Below, piece after piece: positions 1 to 6,890 of a stretch of 10,713 nt of DNA. The translations under genes were made by a program, and so were the position numbers. The stretch's first letter is position 1. Each line of letters begins with the position of its first letter. Source of the stretch: Roseimaritima sp. (GTDB lineage: Bacteria > Planctomycetota > Planctomycetia > Pirellulales > Pirellulaceae); NCBI GenBank assembly GCA_007124075.1, contig SLFV01000539.1, positions 1 through 10,713 on the forward strand. The letters run 5' to 3'. The notes beneath the pieces were generated by a model. The model searched no databases. It saw only the letters and a list, made by a program, of their open reading frames with translations, and was not told the DNA's origin.

Positions 1-41
1 CGCCCCGTAGGCTCAGCACCGGCGTGAGTTCCTGAGTTCAT
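1..41 (-). CDS. 5' end of a gene running off the window, probably dimethylglycine N-methyltransferase (partial)
   Basis: An ATG at 41-39 opens a minus-strand frame that stays open to the window edge (13 complete codons, starting MNSGTHAGAEPTG). It overlaps the stop of the upstream glycine/sarcosine methyltransferase in an ATGA, an arrangement typical of translationally coupled operon genes. A purine-rich AAGGGGG lies about nine bases upstream, inside the end of the preceding gene. Too little protein is visible to assign a family. The identity is inferred only from context: in betaine-from-glycine pathways the sarcosine/dimethylglycine methyltransferase gene commonly follows the glycine/sarcosine one. 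It could be another gene, or no gene at all. Confidence 0.4.
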   Translation of the reverse strand, partial: MNSGTHAGAEPTG

Positions 42-925
42 TGTCTCGCCCCCTTGTCTTCCGAATTCGCGGGCAACACCGCCGACCCCAAGGAATCATA
101 AGCCTTTTCTGCGACGTGAATGAAGAAATCAGGCTCTTCGTCGCGGTAGGTCTCCTGAAAATCCCCGAACGTTTCGACCTTCTGGAAACCGACTTCTTGC
201 ATCAAGCGACGCGTGTACTCCTTCCGCAGCGGAAACATATTCAAATAGTAGGAGGAGGCGTCCGGAAAATCATAGCGAAAGCGAGCCAACCCCGAATCGA
301 CGTGCTCTGGCTGCGCCTTGACGTTCTCACCACAGTAATAATACGTGTGCTTGGTAGAAAATCCGTTATCCAAAATGCTGTCGTAGTTTCTCTGGTCCAA
401 AACCAAAATGCCATCGTGCTTCAGCATCGCATAGTATTCGGCTAACGCTTTTCGTCGATCTCGTTCATCAAACATGTGCGTGAACGAATTACCCAGGCAG
501 ATAATCGCATCGTACTCACCGTGGACATCACGATTTAGCCAGCGCCAATCGGCTTGAACCGTTCTCAGGATGTGGCCTCGTTGACGAGCGTTTTCGAAAG
601 CCTTGACTAGCATCTCCGGACTACCATCGGCACTGACGACTTCAAATCCCGCCTCCAGTAACCGGATGGAATGGAAGCCGGTACCGGTTGCAACATCAAG
701 AACTTTTTTTACTTTGTGCGATTTCAGCGTGCGAATAAAAAAATCACCCTCCGCAGAAGCGCGACTCTCCCAGTCAATCAATTCGTCCCATTTATCAACA
801 AATCCCTTGATGTATTCCTGAGCATAATTGCCGGTCTGACGTTGCTTAACGGGATTCTCGCCAAAGCGTTGAGTCTTCGGCGAGAGCGTGTTGCCCTTTG
901 TTGCCGACGTTTTCGTGTGTGTCAT
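38..925 (-). CDS. Glycine/sarcosine N-methyltransferase (betaine biosynthesis)
   Basis: This is a class I SAM-dependent methyltransferase. It is predicted to methylate glycine to sarcosine and on to dimethylglycine, the first steps of the glycine betaine osmolyte pathway in the cytoplasm. Visible marks, numbered from the ATG at 925, are KWDELIDW (45-52), the SAM-binding motif LDVATGTG (76-83) with acidic D100 closing the second strand, DAIICLGNSFTH (139-150), LDQRNYD (176-182), YYYCGE (195-200) and DPDFFIHVA-like EPDFFIHVA (264-272). From memory this matches the Halorhodospira/Actinopolyspora GSMT family almost along its whole length. The longer frame begins with a TTG at 982, but the ATG at 925 has AGAGGT five bases upstream and gives 295 residues, nearer the family's roughly 270. 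The extra residues lie at both ends. The stop overlaps the next minus-strand frame. Family assignment is secure; exact substrate steps are inferred from homologues. Confidence 0.9.
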   Translation of the reverse strand: MTHTKTSATKGNTLSPKTQRFGENPVKQRQTGNYAQEYIKGFVDKWDELIDWESRASAEGDFFIRTLKSHKVKKVLDVATGTGFHSIRLLEAGFEVVSADGSPEMLVKAFENARQRGHILRTVQADWRWLNRDVHGEYDAIICLGNSFTHMFDERDRRKALAEYYAMLKHDGILVLDQRNYDSILDNGFSTKHTYYYCGENVKAQPEHVDSGLARFRYDFPDASSYYLNMFPLRKEYTRRLMQEVGFQKVETFGDFQETYRDEEPDFFIHVAEKAYDSLGSAVLPANSEDKGARQ

Positions 926-1316
926 GCGGGACCTCTGCAAAACGATATGGGGCAGAGAACACGAGAGCCCATCGTTACCCAATCGGGTCGCTACCTAGGC
1001 GGTCCAAACGCACTCACAAACGAAAGCCAAAAATGGTCACCGACAACTGCCACACGCCGTGCGCGGCGATCAGGATAAGCCTACGCATCACTGCCGATTA
1101 ACAGCGACCTACCTCCATCGGGTACAGCCGCGAAAAGCCACTGCGAAAATCAATCCCGCTTGGCTTTCTCCCACGTTCGGACTTCGTGTTCTCAATCGTG
1201 TCGGCTCATCGTAACATGCTTTGCCGAATAATGAAACCGCGCTATCGGCTTCACCCTGATAAGGCGGCGCGTACAGACGCCACGATCGAAAAGAACCGTT
1301 AAACGCGCGCACGGGA
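926..1316. other. Intergenic region upstream of the methyltransferase gene
   Basis: This is 391 bases between the methyltransferase start and the stop of the DUF374 gene, both on the minus strand. No credible gene is seen. A minus-strand open frame at 1109-1408 runs into the end of the DUF374 gene and resembles no family. The region should carry the promoter for the betaine gene. The best candidate is a minus-strand extended -10, TGTTACGAT at 1216-1208, but it lacks a recognisable -35 box. A small hairpin CGCCG-TGCG-CGGCG lies near 1055-1068 with no T-run. Confidence 0.4.
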
Positions 1317-1922
1317 CTAGCCGTCACTGGACTCTTGTCGGTCGTGTTGTTGCTCCAGTGACCGCAAGGACGATTCGATGCGTCGGCAAAAGTCATCCAG
1401 CTTTTCACCTGGCTGAATCGCTAGGGAGGGAGCAAAGTAACCATTGACTGTGCTGAACGGCTTGGGGATTTGTAGACGGTCCCAGGACTTTCGCAGCACC
1501 CAGCGTCGGGTGGGAATCGGTGCAATGGGCAACACAATCGCACCGGTGGCTTTTGCCAGATGGGCAATTCCTTTATGCACGGCTCCCCGGGGCCCGCGGG
1601 GACCATCGACTGCCAGATACGCGGGATTTCCCCGTTGAACGTGTTCTGCCAAACCGTACAACGCGGTCAGCCCTCCTTTTGATTTTCCTCCCCGGCTGCT
1701 GGAGCCTCGATACGGGACACATTTCGCCAAACGGAGCGCCGGAACGATGATTTGACCATCGGCGGAGCGTGATACCATCGCTCCCGTACCGGCCTCCGCG
1801 CCCAAGATCGCCGATACTTGATGCGCGTGCAGGATCGCAAAGATGTAGGGTTTGCCCTCGGCCCGCAACCGTTGTCGAGGATCATCGTGCAAACGAATCT
1901 TGCAAGTCGCACGCAAGACCAA
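1317..1922 (-). CDS. DUF374 / lysophospholipid acyltransferase-like protein, start uncertain
   Basis: This is a member of the DUF374 family, distantly related to the PlsC-type acyltransferases that act on envelope lipids at the inner membrane; the exact substrate is unknown. Numbered from the TTG at 1922, it shows HAHQ (32-35, the likely catalytic His region), SRSADG (51-56), RGSSSRGG (72-79), DGPRGPRG (106-113) and SWDRLQIPKPFS (146-157). All of these are family hallmarks, and the C-terminus is complete. The 201 residues from TTG omit the hydrophobic N-terminal anchor. The frame continues upstream to a TAG at 2022-2024 and encodes a fitting hydrophobic stretch (ISWAAALAVLVLRATC), but there is no ATG, GTG or further TTG. 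The only other candidates are a CTG at 1964 and an ATT at 1976. No Shine-Dalgarno is seen at any of them. An ATG at 2051 is in frame but separated by the TAG. Confidence 0.8.
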   Translation of the reverse strand: MVLRATCKIRLHDDPRQRLRAEGKPYIFAILHAHQVSAILGAEAGTGAMVSRSADGQIIVPALRLAKCVPYRGSSSRGGKSKGGLTALYGLAEHVQRGNPAYLAVDGPRGPRGAVHKGIAHLAKATGAIVLPIAPIPTRRWVLRKSWDRLQIPKPFSTVNGYFAPSLAIQPGEKLDDFCRRIESSLRSLEQQHDRQESSDG

Positions 1923-2354
1923 AACGGCTAGGGCAGCCGCCCAACTGATCGTCCAAGTGCTCAGTTTGCTAAAAATGAGTAGGTTCCAGGCGAGAGAGGG
2001 GAGAAATTCGGGCGAATCCCACTACAGTAGGACCAGTTCTGCCGCTCGCATTACGGCCGCCCAGAATATGCACTGAATGCTGGATTTCCGCTATAGCCGC
2101 GCGTCGAAAAACGAGCCAGCCTCGAAAAACGCTTCCTCAATAGACCGATCGGGGCCGATCGCGACAAACTGTTCGATGCGGCTGCAACCCAACCTACATG
2201 CGTTACCGATTGGGGCCTGGGACAAAAATGCAACCCCCTCGCATTGGCAGGGATGACACATGCGCCAGAAGGGAACAAAAAACGCTACATTCGGAACTTC
2301 TGGCATTTTCGCTCAATCCAGAGCGATCGATGGGCGATGAATAAAGCTGAAATG

Positions 2355-2371
2355 ATGCGCTACCGGCGCAT
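2355..2371. repeat. Inverted repeat ATGCGC-TACCG-GCGCAT
   Basis: A perfect 6-bp inverted repeat with a 5-base spacer lies 73 bases upstream of the lipoprotein start. It could be a protein-binding operator or an RNA hairpin in the leader. The arms are short enough that chance is possible. Confidence 0.4.
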
Positions 2372-2390
2372 TGGTTATTGCCATTACAAG

Positions 2391-2417
2391 CGTCTCGTTT
2401 CAAGCGAATTCGAGACG
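2391..2417. repeat. Imperfect hairpin before the lipoprotein gene
   Basis: CGTCTCG (2391-2397) is the exact reverse complement of CGAGACG (2411-2417). Inside, TTC (2399-2401) can pair with GAA (2406-2408) around an AAGC loop, giving a 10-bp stem with a small internal loop. It ends 26 bases before the ATG at 2444, so it probably lies in the 5' untranslated leader. No T-run follows, so it is not a plain terminator. Confidence 0.45.
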
Positions 2418-2443
2418 TCTGCCGTGCAGCCAAGGGGGGCCAA

Positions 2444-3202
2444 ATGGCGGGTCAGAATTTGGAACACGTTCGTTCGGCGCTGTGGAAGCGACGGTCACGC
2501 TCGAAGTGGATTGCTTTGCTTTTAGTCGGCATCTCGGGCGGTGGAGCTCTGTCGGGTTGCACCGCGGTCAGCGGGTTGAGCGGGTCGATTCGCAACAGCG
2601 AATGCATGAACGACTTTATGCTCAGCTACCGAAATTCGGCACTGGCTGCCAAAGCGTGGCATGACCAGAAGCACTGCTTTACGAACCAACCGCATATCAA
2701 ACATTTCGAAGCGGGTTTCCGATCCGGTTACGTCGATGTTGCATCGGGTTCGGATGGCTGCACTCCCGCGGTTGCTCCTCGCGAATACTGGGGCTGGAAA
2801 TACCAGTCACCCGAAGGCCAGGCGAAAGTAGCGGCTTGGTTCGCAGGGTACCCGCTGGGCGCCAAAGCCGCAGAGGAGCATGGCCTGCAGCATTGGTCCT
2901 ACATCCCGACTCATTTTACAGAGCGTGAGCCGCTACCGCCTCATTTGGCATCCGGGATCGTCGGCGGACCAGCGACCGACGCTCCGACTCCAGCGGAAAC
3001 GCCAACTCCAAGCGGGGTGCCGATCATGCGGTCGACGACACCAGAGGATTTTTCACCAACACCCCCGAGTTTCCAGCCCGGCGGAGAAGAGGGCGAGGGG
3101 ACGGATTCCACACCTTTCTCGGAAGACCGCCCCGCAAATGACTTGTTGCCGCCTGGAATCGAACAAGCTGATGCTGACGGGTCTGTGTTTTTCATCCCCT
3201 GA
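2444..3202 (+). CDS. Planctomycete-type lipoprotein of unknown function
   Basis: The 252-residue protein has a basic N-terminus (KRRSRSK), a hydrophobic segment from W22, and a lipobox LSGC with the lipidated Cys at residue 39. It is therefore exported and anchored to a membrane. Residues about 50-156 form a compact aromatic-rich domain with FEAGFRSGYVDVASG, GCTP, YWGWKYQS and AAWFAGYPLGAKAAEEHG. I recall paralogues with this pattern in Pirellulales genomes but know no function. The tail from about 160 is Pro/Thr/Ser/Glu-rich and probably disordered. The ATG at 2444 is preferred because AAGGGGGG ends four bases upstream; an in-frame TTG at 2378 would add 22 residues before the signal peptide. 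The gene lies 120 bases ahead of the polysaccharide-export lipoprotein gene on the same strand, which suggests a related envelope role. That link is inference. Confidence 0.75.
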   Translation: MAGQNLEHVRSALWKRRSRSKWIALLLVGISGGGALSGCTAVSGLSGSIRNSECMNDFMLSYRNSALAAKAWHDQKHCFTNQPHIKHFEAGFRSGYVDVASGSDGCTPAVAPREYWGWKYQSPEGQAKVAAWFAGYPLGAKAAEEHGLQHWSYIPTHFTEREPLPPHLASGIVGGPATDAPTPAETPTPSGVPIMRSTTPEDFSPTPPSFQPGGEEGEGTDSTPFSEDRPANDLLPPGIEQADADGSVFFIP

Positions 3203-3248
3203 TCGTTTCAGATTGAACGTCCCCTTCCGGTTGAGATCCGAGGTTGAT

Positions 3249-3275
3249 GCTCGCTACGTCAGCGGCGTTGCGAGC
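3249..3275. repeat. Inverted repeat between the two lipoprotein genes
   Basis: GCTCGC (3249-3254) is the reverse complement of GCGAGC (3270-3275). Allowing one mismatch the arms extend by AC/GT inward around a loop of nine bases. The hairpin lies in the 120-base gap between the two lipoprotein genes and has no T-tail, so it could be an operator or a partial block to readthrough. Confidence 0.35.
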
Positions 3276-3289
3276 CCCTACATACCAAG

Positions 3290-3317
3290 CTTGATTTGTC
3301 TGTCTAACGCGAGAACC
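3290..3317 (+). promoter_or_regulatory. Conserved leader element, copy A
   Basis: This leader ends five bases before the polysaccharide-export ATG. It matches the leader of the 63-aa protein gene (6946-6969) as CTTGAT, GTC and TCTAACG(C/G)GAGAACC in the same order. There is one mismatch and there are two 2-base insertions in this copy. The GAGAA part at 3311-3315 sits where a ribosome binding site would be. The upstream part is not explained by translation and may be a promoter or mRNA signal. Confidence 0.5.
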
Positions 3318-3322
3318 TAGCG

Positions 3323-4699
3323 ATGAAAAGCAATCGCCCACTCAAAACGGCCGTCCCGAATGTCGGAGCAACGCATCGGCGGCCTCGGTCCCGATGGCAA
3401 GCTGTCTTGGTAGTCATGGTTCTGGCTGCTACAGGCTGCACAAGTATTACCAACCCAATCAATGGGATTCCGGCGAATCGAGTCCCGCCGCAATTATTCC
3501 CGCCCAAAAAAAATGATCTGGTGCCAGTGGATATTTCGCTGCTGGCGTTGGAACCTCCGCGAAGTTATCAATTGGATGCCGGAGACATTCTGGGGATTTA
3601 CATCGAAGGCGTGCTGCCGTTTAACCTACCGGATTCGCCTCCCGAACCGCCCCCGGTGAACTTTCCCGGCGCAGACAGTGTGCTGCCACCGTCAATCGGA
3701 TATCCGTTTGTCGTGGCGGAAGATGGAACACTGTCGCTGCCGCTGATTGCGCCGATGGATGTTCGTGGCCTGACTTTGGATCAGGTCCGGGAACGCATTC
3801 GTCGGACGTACGTTGAAGAACAAATCACTCGGGAGGAGAAGATCCGACCGGTCGTAACGCTGATTAAGGAGCGAACCTACAACGTCATCGTTATTCGCCA
3901 AGATCGCGGTGTGGGCGGCGGAGGCGGCCAAGCGATTGGCGGCACTACGGATGAAAGCGCTACTGGAAATCTGATCAAGCTACCGGCTTACCAAAATGAT
4001 ATTTTGCACGCCTTGGTCGCCACTGGCGGTTTGCCAGGCGTCAATGCGAAAAACGAAGTGAAAGTCTTGCGTGCCAGCAAGGCCGACAAACTGAAACGTG
4101 CTCAATTCGTTCGCGAATTCTACGCGCACCAACAGGAAACGACCTGCAACCCGTGTGCTTGCCCACCCGAACTTCCCGACGATCCTACGGTATTGCGGAT
4201 TCCACTGCGTGTGCCGCCTGGGGCAATGCCCAGTTTGACCGACGAGCAAATTCGGTTGGAGGAAGGCGACATCGTTTACATTGAATCACGCGATACCGAA
4301 TTCTACTACACAGGTGGCTTGTTGCCCGCAGGACAACACTTGCTGCCTCGTGATTATGACCTGGATGTTCTGGGGGCGATGGCTTTGGCGGGATCGGGCC
4401 TGGCATCTCCGGGACGTGGCGGCGGTGGCGGCGGCGGTGGCATGGGCGGTGGCATGGGCGGCATGCAAGGAATCGGTGGTGTGCCACCCGGGAAATTGGT
4501 GATCCTGAGGGAAACGCCGTGCAACGGTCAGGTCATCATCGAAGTCGACCTGAACCGTGCGATCAACGATCCACGCAGTCGTCCATTGGTTCAGCCCGGC
4601 GATGTGTTGATCCTGCAGTTCAAGTGCGAGGAGGAGCTGATTAACTTCGCGATCCCAACGTTCTTCACCTTTGGAATCCGAGAGCTTATCCGACGCTAG
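3323..4699 (+). CDS. Polysaccharide export outer-membrane lipoprotein (Wza-like, Poly_export/SLBB)
   Basis: This 458-residue protein is expected to form the periplasm-spanning and outer-membrane channel for exopolysaccharide or capsule. The signal peptide ends in a lipobox AATGC with Cys at 39. The Poly_export domain runs from SYQLDAGDILGIYIEG (81-96) through FVVAEDGTLSLPLI (129-142) and the LTLDQVRERI helix to VVTLIKERTYNVIVIR. Two SLBB-like repeats follow. The first is around 185-250 (LPAYQNDILHALVATGGLPG, VKVLR) and the second around 326-410 (LLPRDYDLDVLGAMALAGSG, KLVILRE). Each is interrupted by a glycine-rich stretch (197-207 and 365-386). An inserted segment carries a CxxCxC cluster (C275, C278, C280). 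The C-terminal segment INFAIPTFFTFGIRELI could be the outer-membrane helix known in Wza; this is inference. The start ATG has a weak GAGAA seven bases upstream. A strong terminator follows. Confidence 0.88.
   Translation: MKSNRPLKTAVPNVGATHRRPRSRWQAVLVVMVLAATGCTSITNPINGIPANRVPPQLFPPKKNDLVPVDISLLALEPPRSYQLDAGDILGIYIEGVLPFNLPDSPPEPPPVNFPGADSVLPPSIGYPFVVAEDGTLSLPLIAPMDVRGLTLDQVRERIRRTYVEEQITREEKIRPVVTLIKERTYNVIVIRQDRGVGGGGGQAIGGTTDESATGNLIKLPAYQNDILHALVATGGLPGVNAKNEVKVLRASKADKLKRAQFVREFYAHQQETTCNPCACPPELPDDPTVLRIPLRVPPGAMPSLTDEQIRLEEGDIVYIESRDTEFYYTGGLLPAGQHLLPRDYDLDVLGAMALAGSGLASPGRGGGGGGGGMGGGMGGMQGIGGVPPGKLVILRETPCNGQVIIEVDLNRAINDPRSRPLVQPGDVLILQFKCEEELINFAIPTFFTFGIRELIRR
4419..4467 (+). repeat. 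Gly/Met-rich codon repeat within the export gene
   Basis: This is a short low-complexity run of GGC/GGT glycine codons with repeated GGCATGGGCGGT units. It encodes G(n)MGGGMGGM at about residues 366-381 of the export protein. It lies in a loop of the second SLBB repeat and is probably prone to slippage, so its length may vary between strains. Confidence 0.7.
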
Positions 4700-4740
4700 C
4701 GTGTCGAGTCCGAGTGAGTGACTGACTGACCCGTTTGCTT

Positions 4741-4782
4741 AATTGCCGCCTTGCATCCCGCAAGGCGGCAATTTTTGTTTTT
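4741..4782 (+). terminator. Rho-independent terminator after the polysaccharide-export gene
   Basis: A perfect 14-bp stem (4741-4754 pairing with 4760-4773), rich in GC (TTGCCGCCTTGC), closes a 5-base loop ATCCC. It is followed by TTTGTTTTT. It starts 41 bases after the export gene's stop. This separates the two lipoprotein genes from glmS. The stem is symmetrical and starts with AATT, but the T-run lies on the plus-strand side. Confidence 0.92.
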
Positions 4783-5024
4783 GAAGTGAAAATATTAACT
4801 GCTTGGCAAACATTTTTGACCTAGGCTTCACGTGGGATCGAGTAGCCTCAAGGTGCGTGTCGACGCTGGCTGTGATGGGTGAGCGGCCGTTTTGCTTCGC
4901 AGTCCAGGCAGGTTCCCGATAGGATCCGATTCTTTGAACTTGTCTTTTGTGAACGTTTTCTGCTAACACCCCCTTTCGTGGGCGTGTTGGTTGTGCGATT
5001 CCTCTCCGTTGATCGGGCTGTGAT
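4783..5024 (+). promoter_or_regulatory. glmS upstream region and leader
   Basis: Together with the terminator this makes a 325-base gene-free stretch. It must contain the glmS promoter because the terminator lies just upstream. Candidate boxes such as TTGACC at 4816 lack a convincing -10 partner. A hairpin with 9-base arms and one mismatch (4965-4973 with 4980-4988, loop TTTCGT) lies 36 bases before the start codon. I see no glmS ribozyme core here. No purine-rich ribosome binding site is evident before the ATG. Confidence 0.5.
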
Positions 5025-6890
5025 ATGTGTGGCATCGTCGGTTACGTCGGCAGTCTTCCCGCCAGTAGTTTCCTGTTGGAAGGTCTGCGGCGACTGGAGT
5101 ATCGGGGGTACGATAGCTCCGGCATTGCGGTCCACCATGACGGAAAAATTAATATTCGCCGCGCGGTTGGTCGCATTGATCAATTGGCGGCAATCATGCC
5201 CGATTCGGATTCCTCCGATTCCCACGGGTCGTTAGGGATTGGTCACACTAGGTGGGCAACGCATGGGCCACCGACAGAACAGAACGCACATCCTCACCCG
5301 GGCGGTGATGGTGAGGTGGTGTTGGTACACAATGGTGTCATCGAAAACTTTCAGCCCCTCCGCGACCAGCTTCGCGACGAAGGGTTTGTTTTTCGTTCCG
5401 CGACCGATAGCGAAGTCATCGCTCATTTGATCGCCAAATCGCTGCGTCAATTGCCGGAAACTATCGGCCAGCCTCACGATCGCTATGTGGCTGCGGTCCG
5501 CCAGACGCTTGATCAATTACGGGGCACCTATGGTCTGGCCGTGATTTTTCGCCAGTGCCCTGATCTGATCATTGCAGCGAGGTTCGGCAGCCCATTGGTG
5601 GTCGGGGTCAGTCGTGGGGCCCACTTTTTGGCATCGGACACTTCACCTTTGGCAGGCCACACCGACAAAATCGTTTACCTTGCCGACCACCAAATCGCGG
5701 TGATTCAGCCGCATGACCTGACGGTTCTCCATCGTGACCAAGGCAGGATATCGCACGATGTGCAAGTCATCCAGGCGGAGACTAATGAGGTCAGTCTGGA
5801 AGGCTTTGATCATTACATGCTGAAGGAAATCCACGAGCAACCCGATGCGATTCGCAACGCGATGCGCGGTCGTTTGGATGATCAGCACGCCACCGCCATC
5901 TTTGGTGGATTGAATCTGACACCTCAGCAATTACGAAGCATCGATCGGATTATTCTGACAGGCTGCGGAACCAGTTGGCATTCGGCGTTGGTGGGGGAGT
6001 ACCTGCTGGAGGAGTTCGCGCGTATTCCAGTGGAAGTTGAATACGCCAGTGAGTTGCGTTACCGCAATCCGCCGATCGATTCCAACACGCTGGTCTTCGG
6101 AATCACCCAAAGCGGTGAGACGGCCGACACGTTGGCAGCTTTGGTGGAAACGAAACGTAAGGGGCATCGAACGCTAGCCATCAATAATGTCGTCGGCAGT
6201 TCGATCGCACAGGCGGCCGACGGTGGGATCTACTTGCATGCGGGCCCGGAAATTGGGGTCGCCAGCACCAAGGCATATACGTCGCAGTGCTGCGTCCTGG
6301 CGATGCTGGCGCTCTATTTCGGGCGTCTGCGACACCTAAGCTACGAGGCAGGGATGCAGTTCATCGAACATCTCCGCCGCTTACCATCAGCGGTCGAACA
6401 GGCTTTAACTTGTGATGCGCAGGTGCAAAAGATAGCGACCCAGTATCTCAACGCGCAAACGTTCCTCTACCTGGGACGTCAGTACAATTTCCCAACGGCC
6501 TTGGAGGGCGCGTTGAAGCTGAAAGAAATCAGTTACATTCATGCCGAGGGCTACCCGGCAGCGGAAATGAAGCATGGCCCTATCGCCTTGGTCGATCCCC
6601 AAACCCCCAGTGTGTTTATCGTCCCGCGTGGCACGACCTACGAAAAGGTTATCGCCAACATGGAAGAGGTCAAAGCGCGCGGCGGCCCCGTGATTGCCAT
6701 CGCCTGCCAGCCCGATTCGGCCATGGATCAGATAGCGGATGAAGTTTTGCTGGTACCATCGGTGCCGGAGTTTCTGCAACCGATTGTCAGTGTCGTGCCC
6801 TTGCAGTTGTTGGCGTATCACGTGGCTTTGCTGCGAGGTTGCGATGTGGATAAGCCTCGGAATCTTGCCAAAAGCGTGACGGTCGAATGA
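5025..6890 (+). CDS. glmS: Glutamine--fructose-6-phosphate aminotransferase (isomerizing)
   Basis: GlmS converts fructose-6-phosphate and glutamine to glucosamine-6-phosphate and glutamate in the cytoplasm. This is the entry step to UDP-GlcNAc for cell wall, LPS and exopolysaccharide. The N-terminal Ntn-hydrolase domain begins MCGIVGYVG with the nucleophile Cys2 and has EYRGYDSSG (25-33), HTRWATHG (74-81) and HNGVIEN (102-108). The isomerase half has two SIS domains, with GCGTSWHS (313-320), TQSGETADT (361-369) and STKAYTSQ (414-421). It then shows GALKLKEISYIHAEGYPAAEMKHGP (495-519) and the C-tail PRNLAKSVTVE with the catalytic Lys. The 621 residues compare with 609 in E. coli. The start is fixed by the nucleophile. 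The gene stands alone after a terminator; glmM and glmU are not in the window. Supplying amino sugar for the neighbouring export system is plausible but not shown. Confidence 0.97.
   Translation: MCGIVGYVGSLPASSFLLEGLRRLEYRGYDSSGIAVHHDGKINIRRAVGRIDQLAAIMPDSDSSDSHGSLGIGHTRWATHGPPTEQNAHPHPGGDGEVVLVHNGVIENFQPLRDQLRDEGFVFRSATDSEVIAHLIAKSLRQLPETIGQPHDRYVAAVRQTLDQLRGTYGLAVIFRQCPDLIIAARFGSPLVVGVSRGAHFLASDTSPLAGHTDKIVYLADHQIAVIQPHDLTVLHRDQGRISHDVQVIQAETNEVSLEGFDHYMLKEIHEQPDAIRNAMRGRLDDQHATAIFGGLNLTPQQLRSIDRIILTGCGTSWHSALVGEYLLEEFARIPVEVEYASELRYRNPPIDSNTLVFGITQSGETADTLAALVETKRKGHRTLAINNVVGSSIAQAADGGIYLHAGPEIGVASTKAYTSQCCVLAMLALYFGRLRHLSYEAGMQFIEHLRRLPSAVEQALTCDAQVQKIATQYLNAQTFLYLGRQYNFPTALEGALKLKEISYIHAEGYPAAEMKHGPIALVDPQTPSVFIVPRGTTYEKVIANMEEVKARGGPVIAIACQPDSAMDQIADEVLLVPSVPEFLQPIVSVVPLQLLAYHVALLRGCDVDKPRNLAKSVTVE

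Larger units (their letters stand above)
2025..2443. other. Divergent intergenic region upstream of the lipoprotein gene
   Basis: This gap of about 420 bases lies between the minus-strand acyltransferase gene and the plus-strand lipoprotein gene. Open frames on both strands exist here but none resembles a protein family, and they have no convincing start signals. The region must hold divergent promoters; I could not single out a clear -35/-10 pair. Its last 90 bases contain two inverted repeats, listed separately. Confidence 0.5.

Noticed and set aside
41..445. Plus-strand open frame of 134 codons
   Set aside because: It lies antisense to the methyltransferase, whose family match is clear; it has no family resemblance.
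671..1078. Plus-strand open frame of 135 codons over the methyltransferase start
   Set aside because: Mostly antisense to a real gene, no recognisable domain, Arg/Cys-rich as expected for a shadow frame.
1208..1216. Extended -10 box TGTTACGAT as promoter of the methyltransferase gene
   Set aside because: No matching -35 box and planctomycete promoter rules are not well known; kept only as a note in the gap entry.
1109..1408. Minus-strand open frame of 99 codons overlapping the acyltransferase 3' end
   Set aside because: It overlaps a real gene in another frame by 92 bases, has no motif and no ribosome site.
2051..2433. Several minus-strand open frames in the gap before the lipoprotein gene
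   Set aside because: Mutually overlapping, no family pattern, no start signals; Cys/Ser/Arg-rich composition fits non-coding DNA.
4185..4487. His/Ala-rich minus-strand frames antisense to the glycine-rich repeat
   Set aside because: The low-complexity protein is simply the complement of glycine codons in the export gene.
4783..5024. glmS ribozyme
   Set aside because: I could not find the conserved core or the nested pseudoknot arms in the expected distance before the start codon.
4848..5235. Overlapping open frames on both strands across the glmS start
   Set aside because: They conflict with the secure GlmS N-terminus and the likely leader; no homology recognised.
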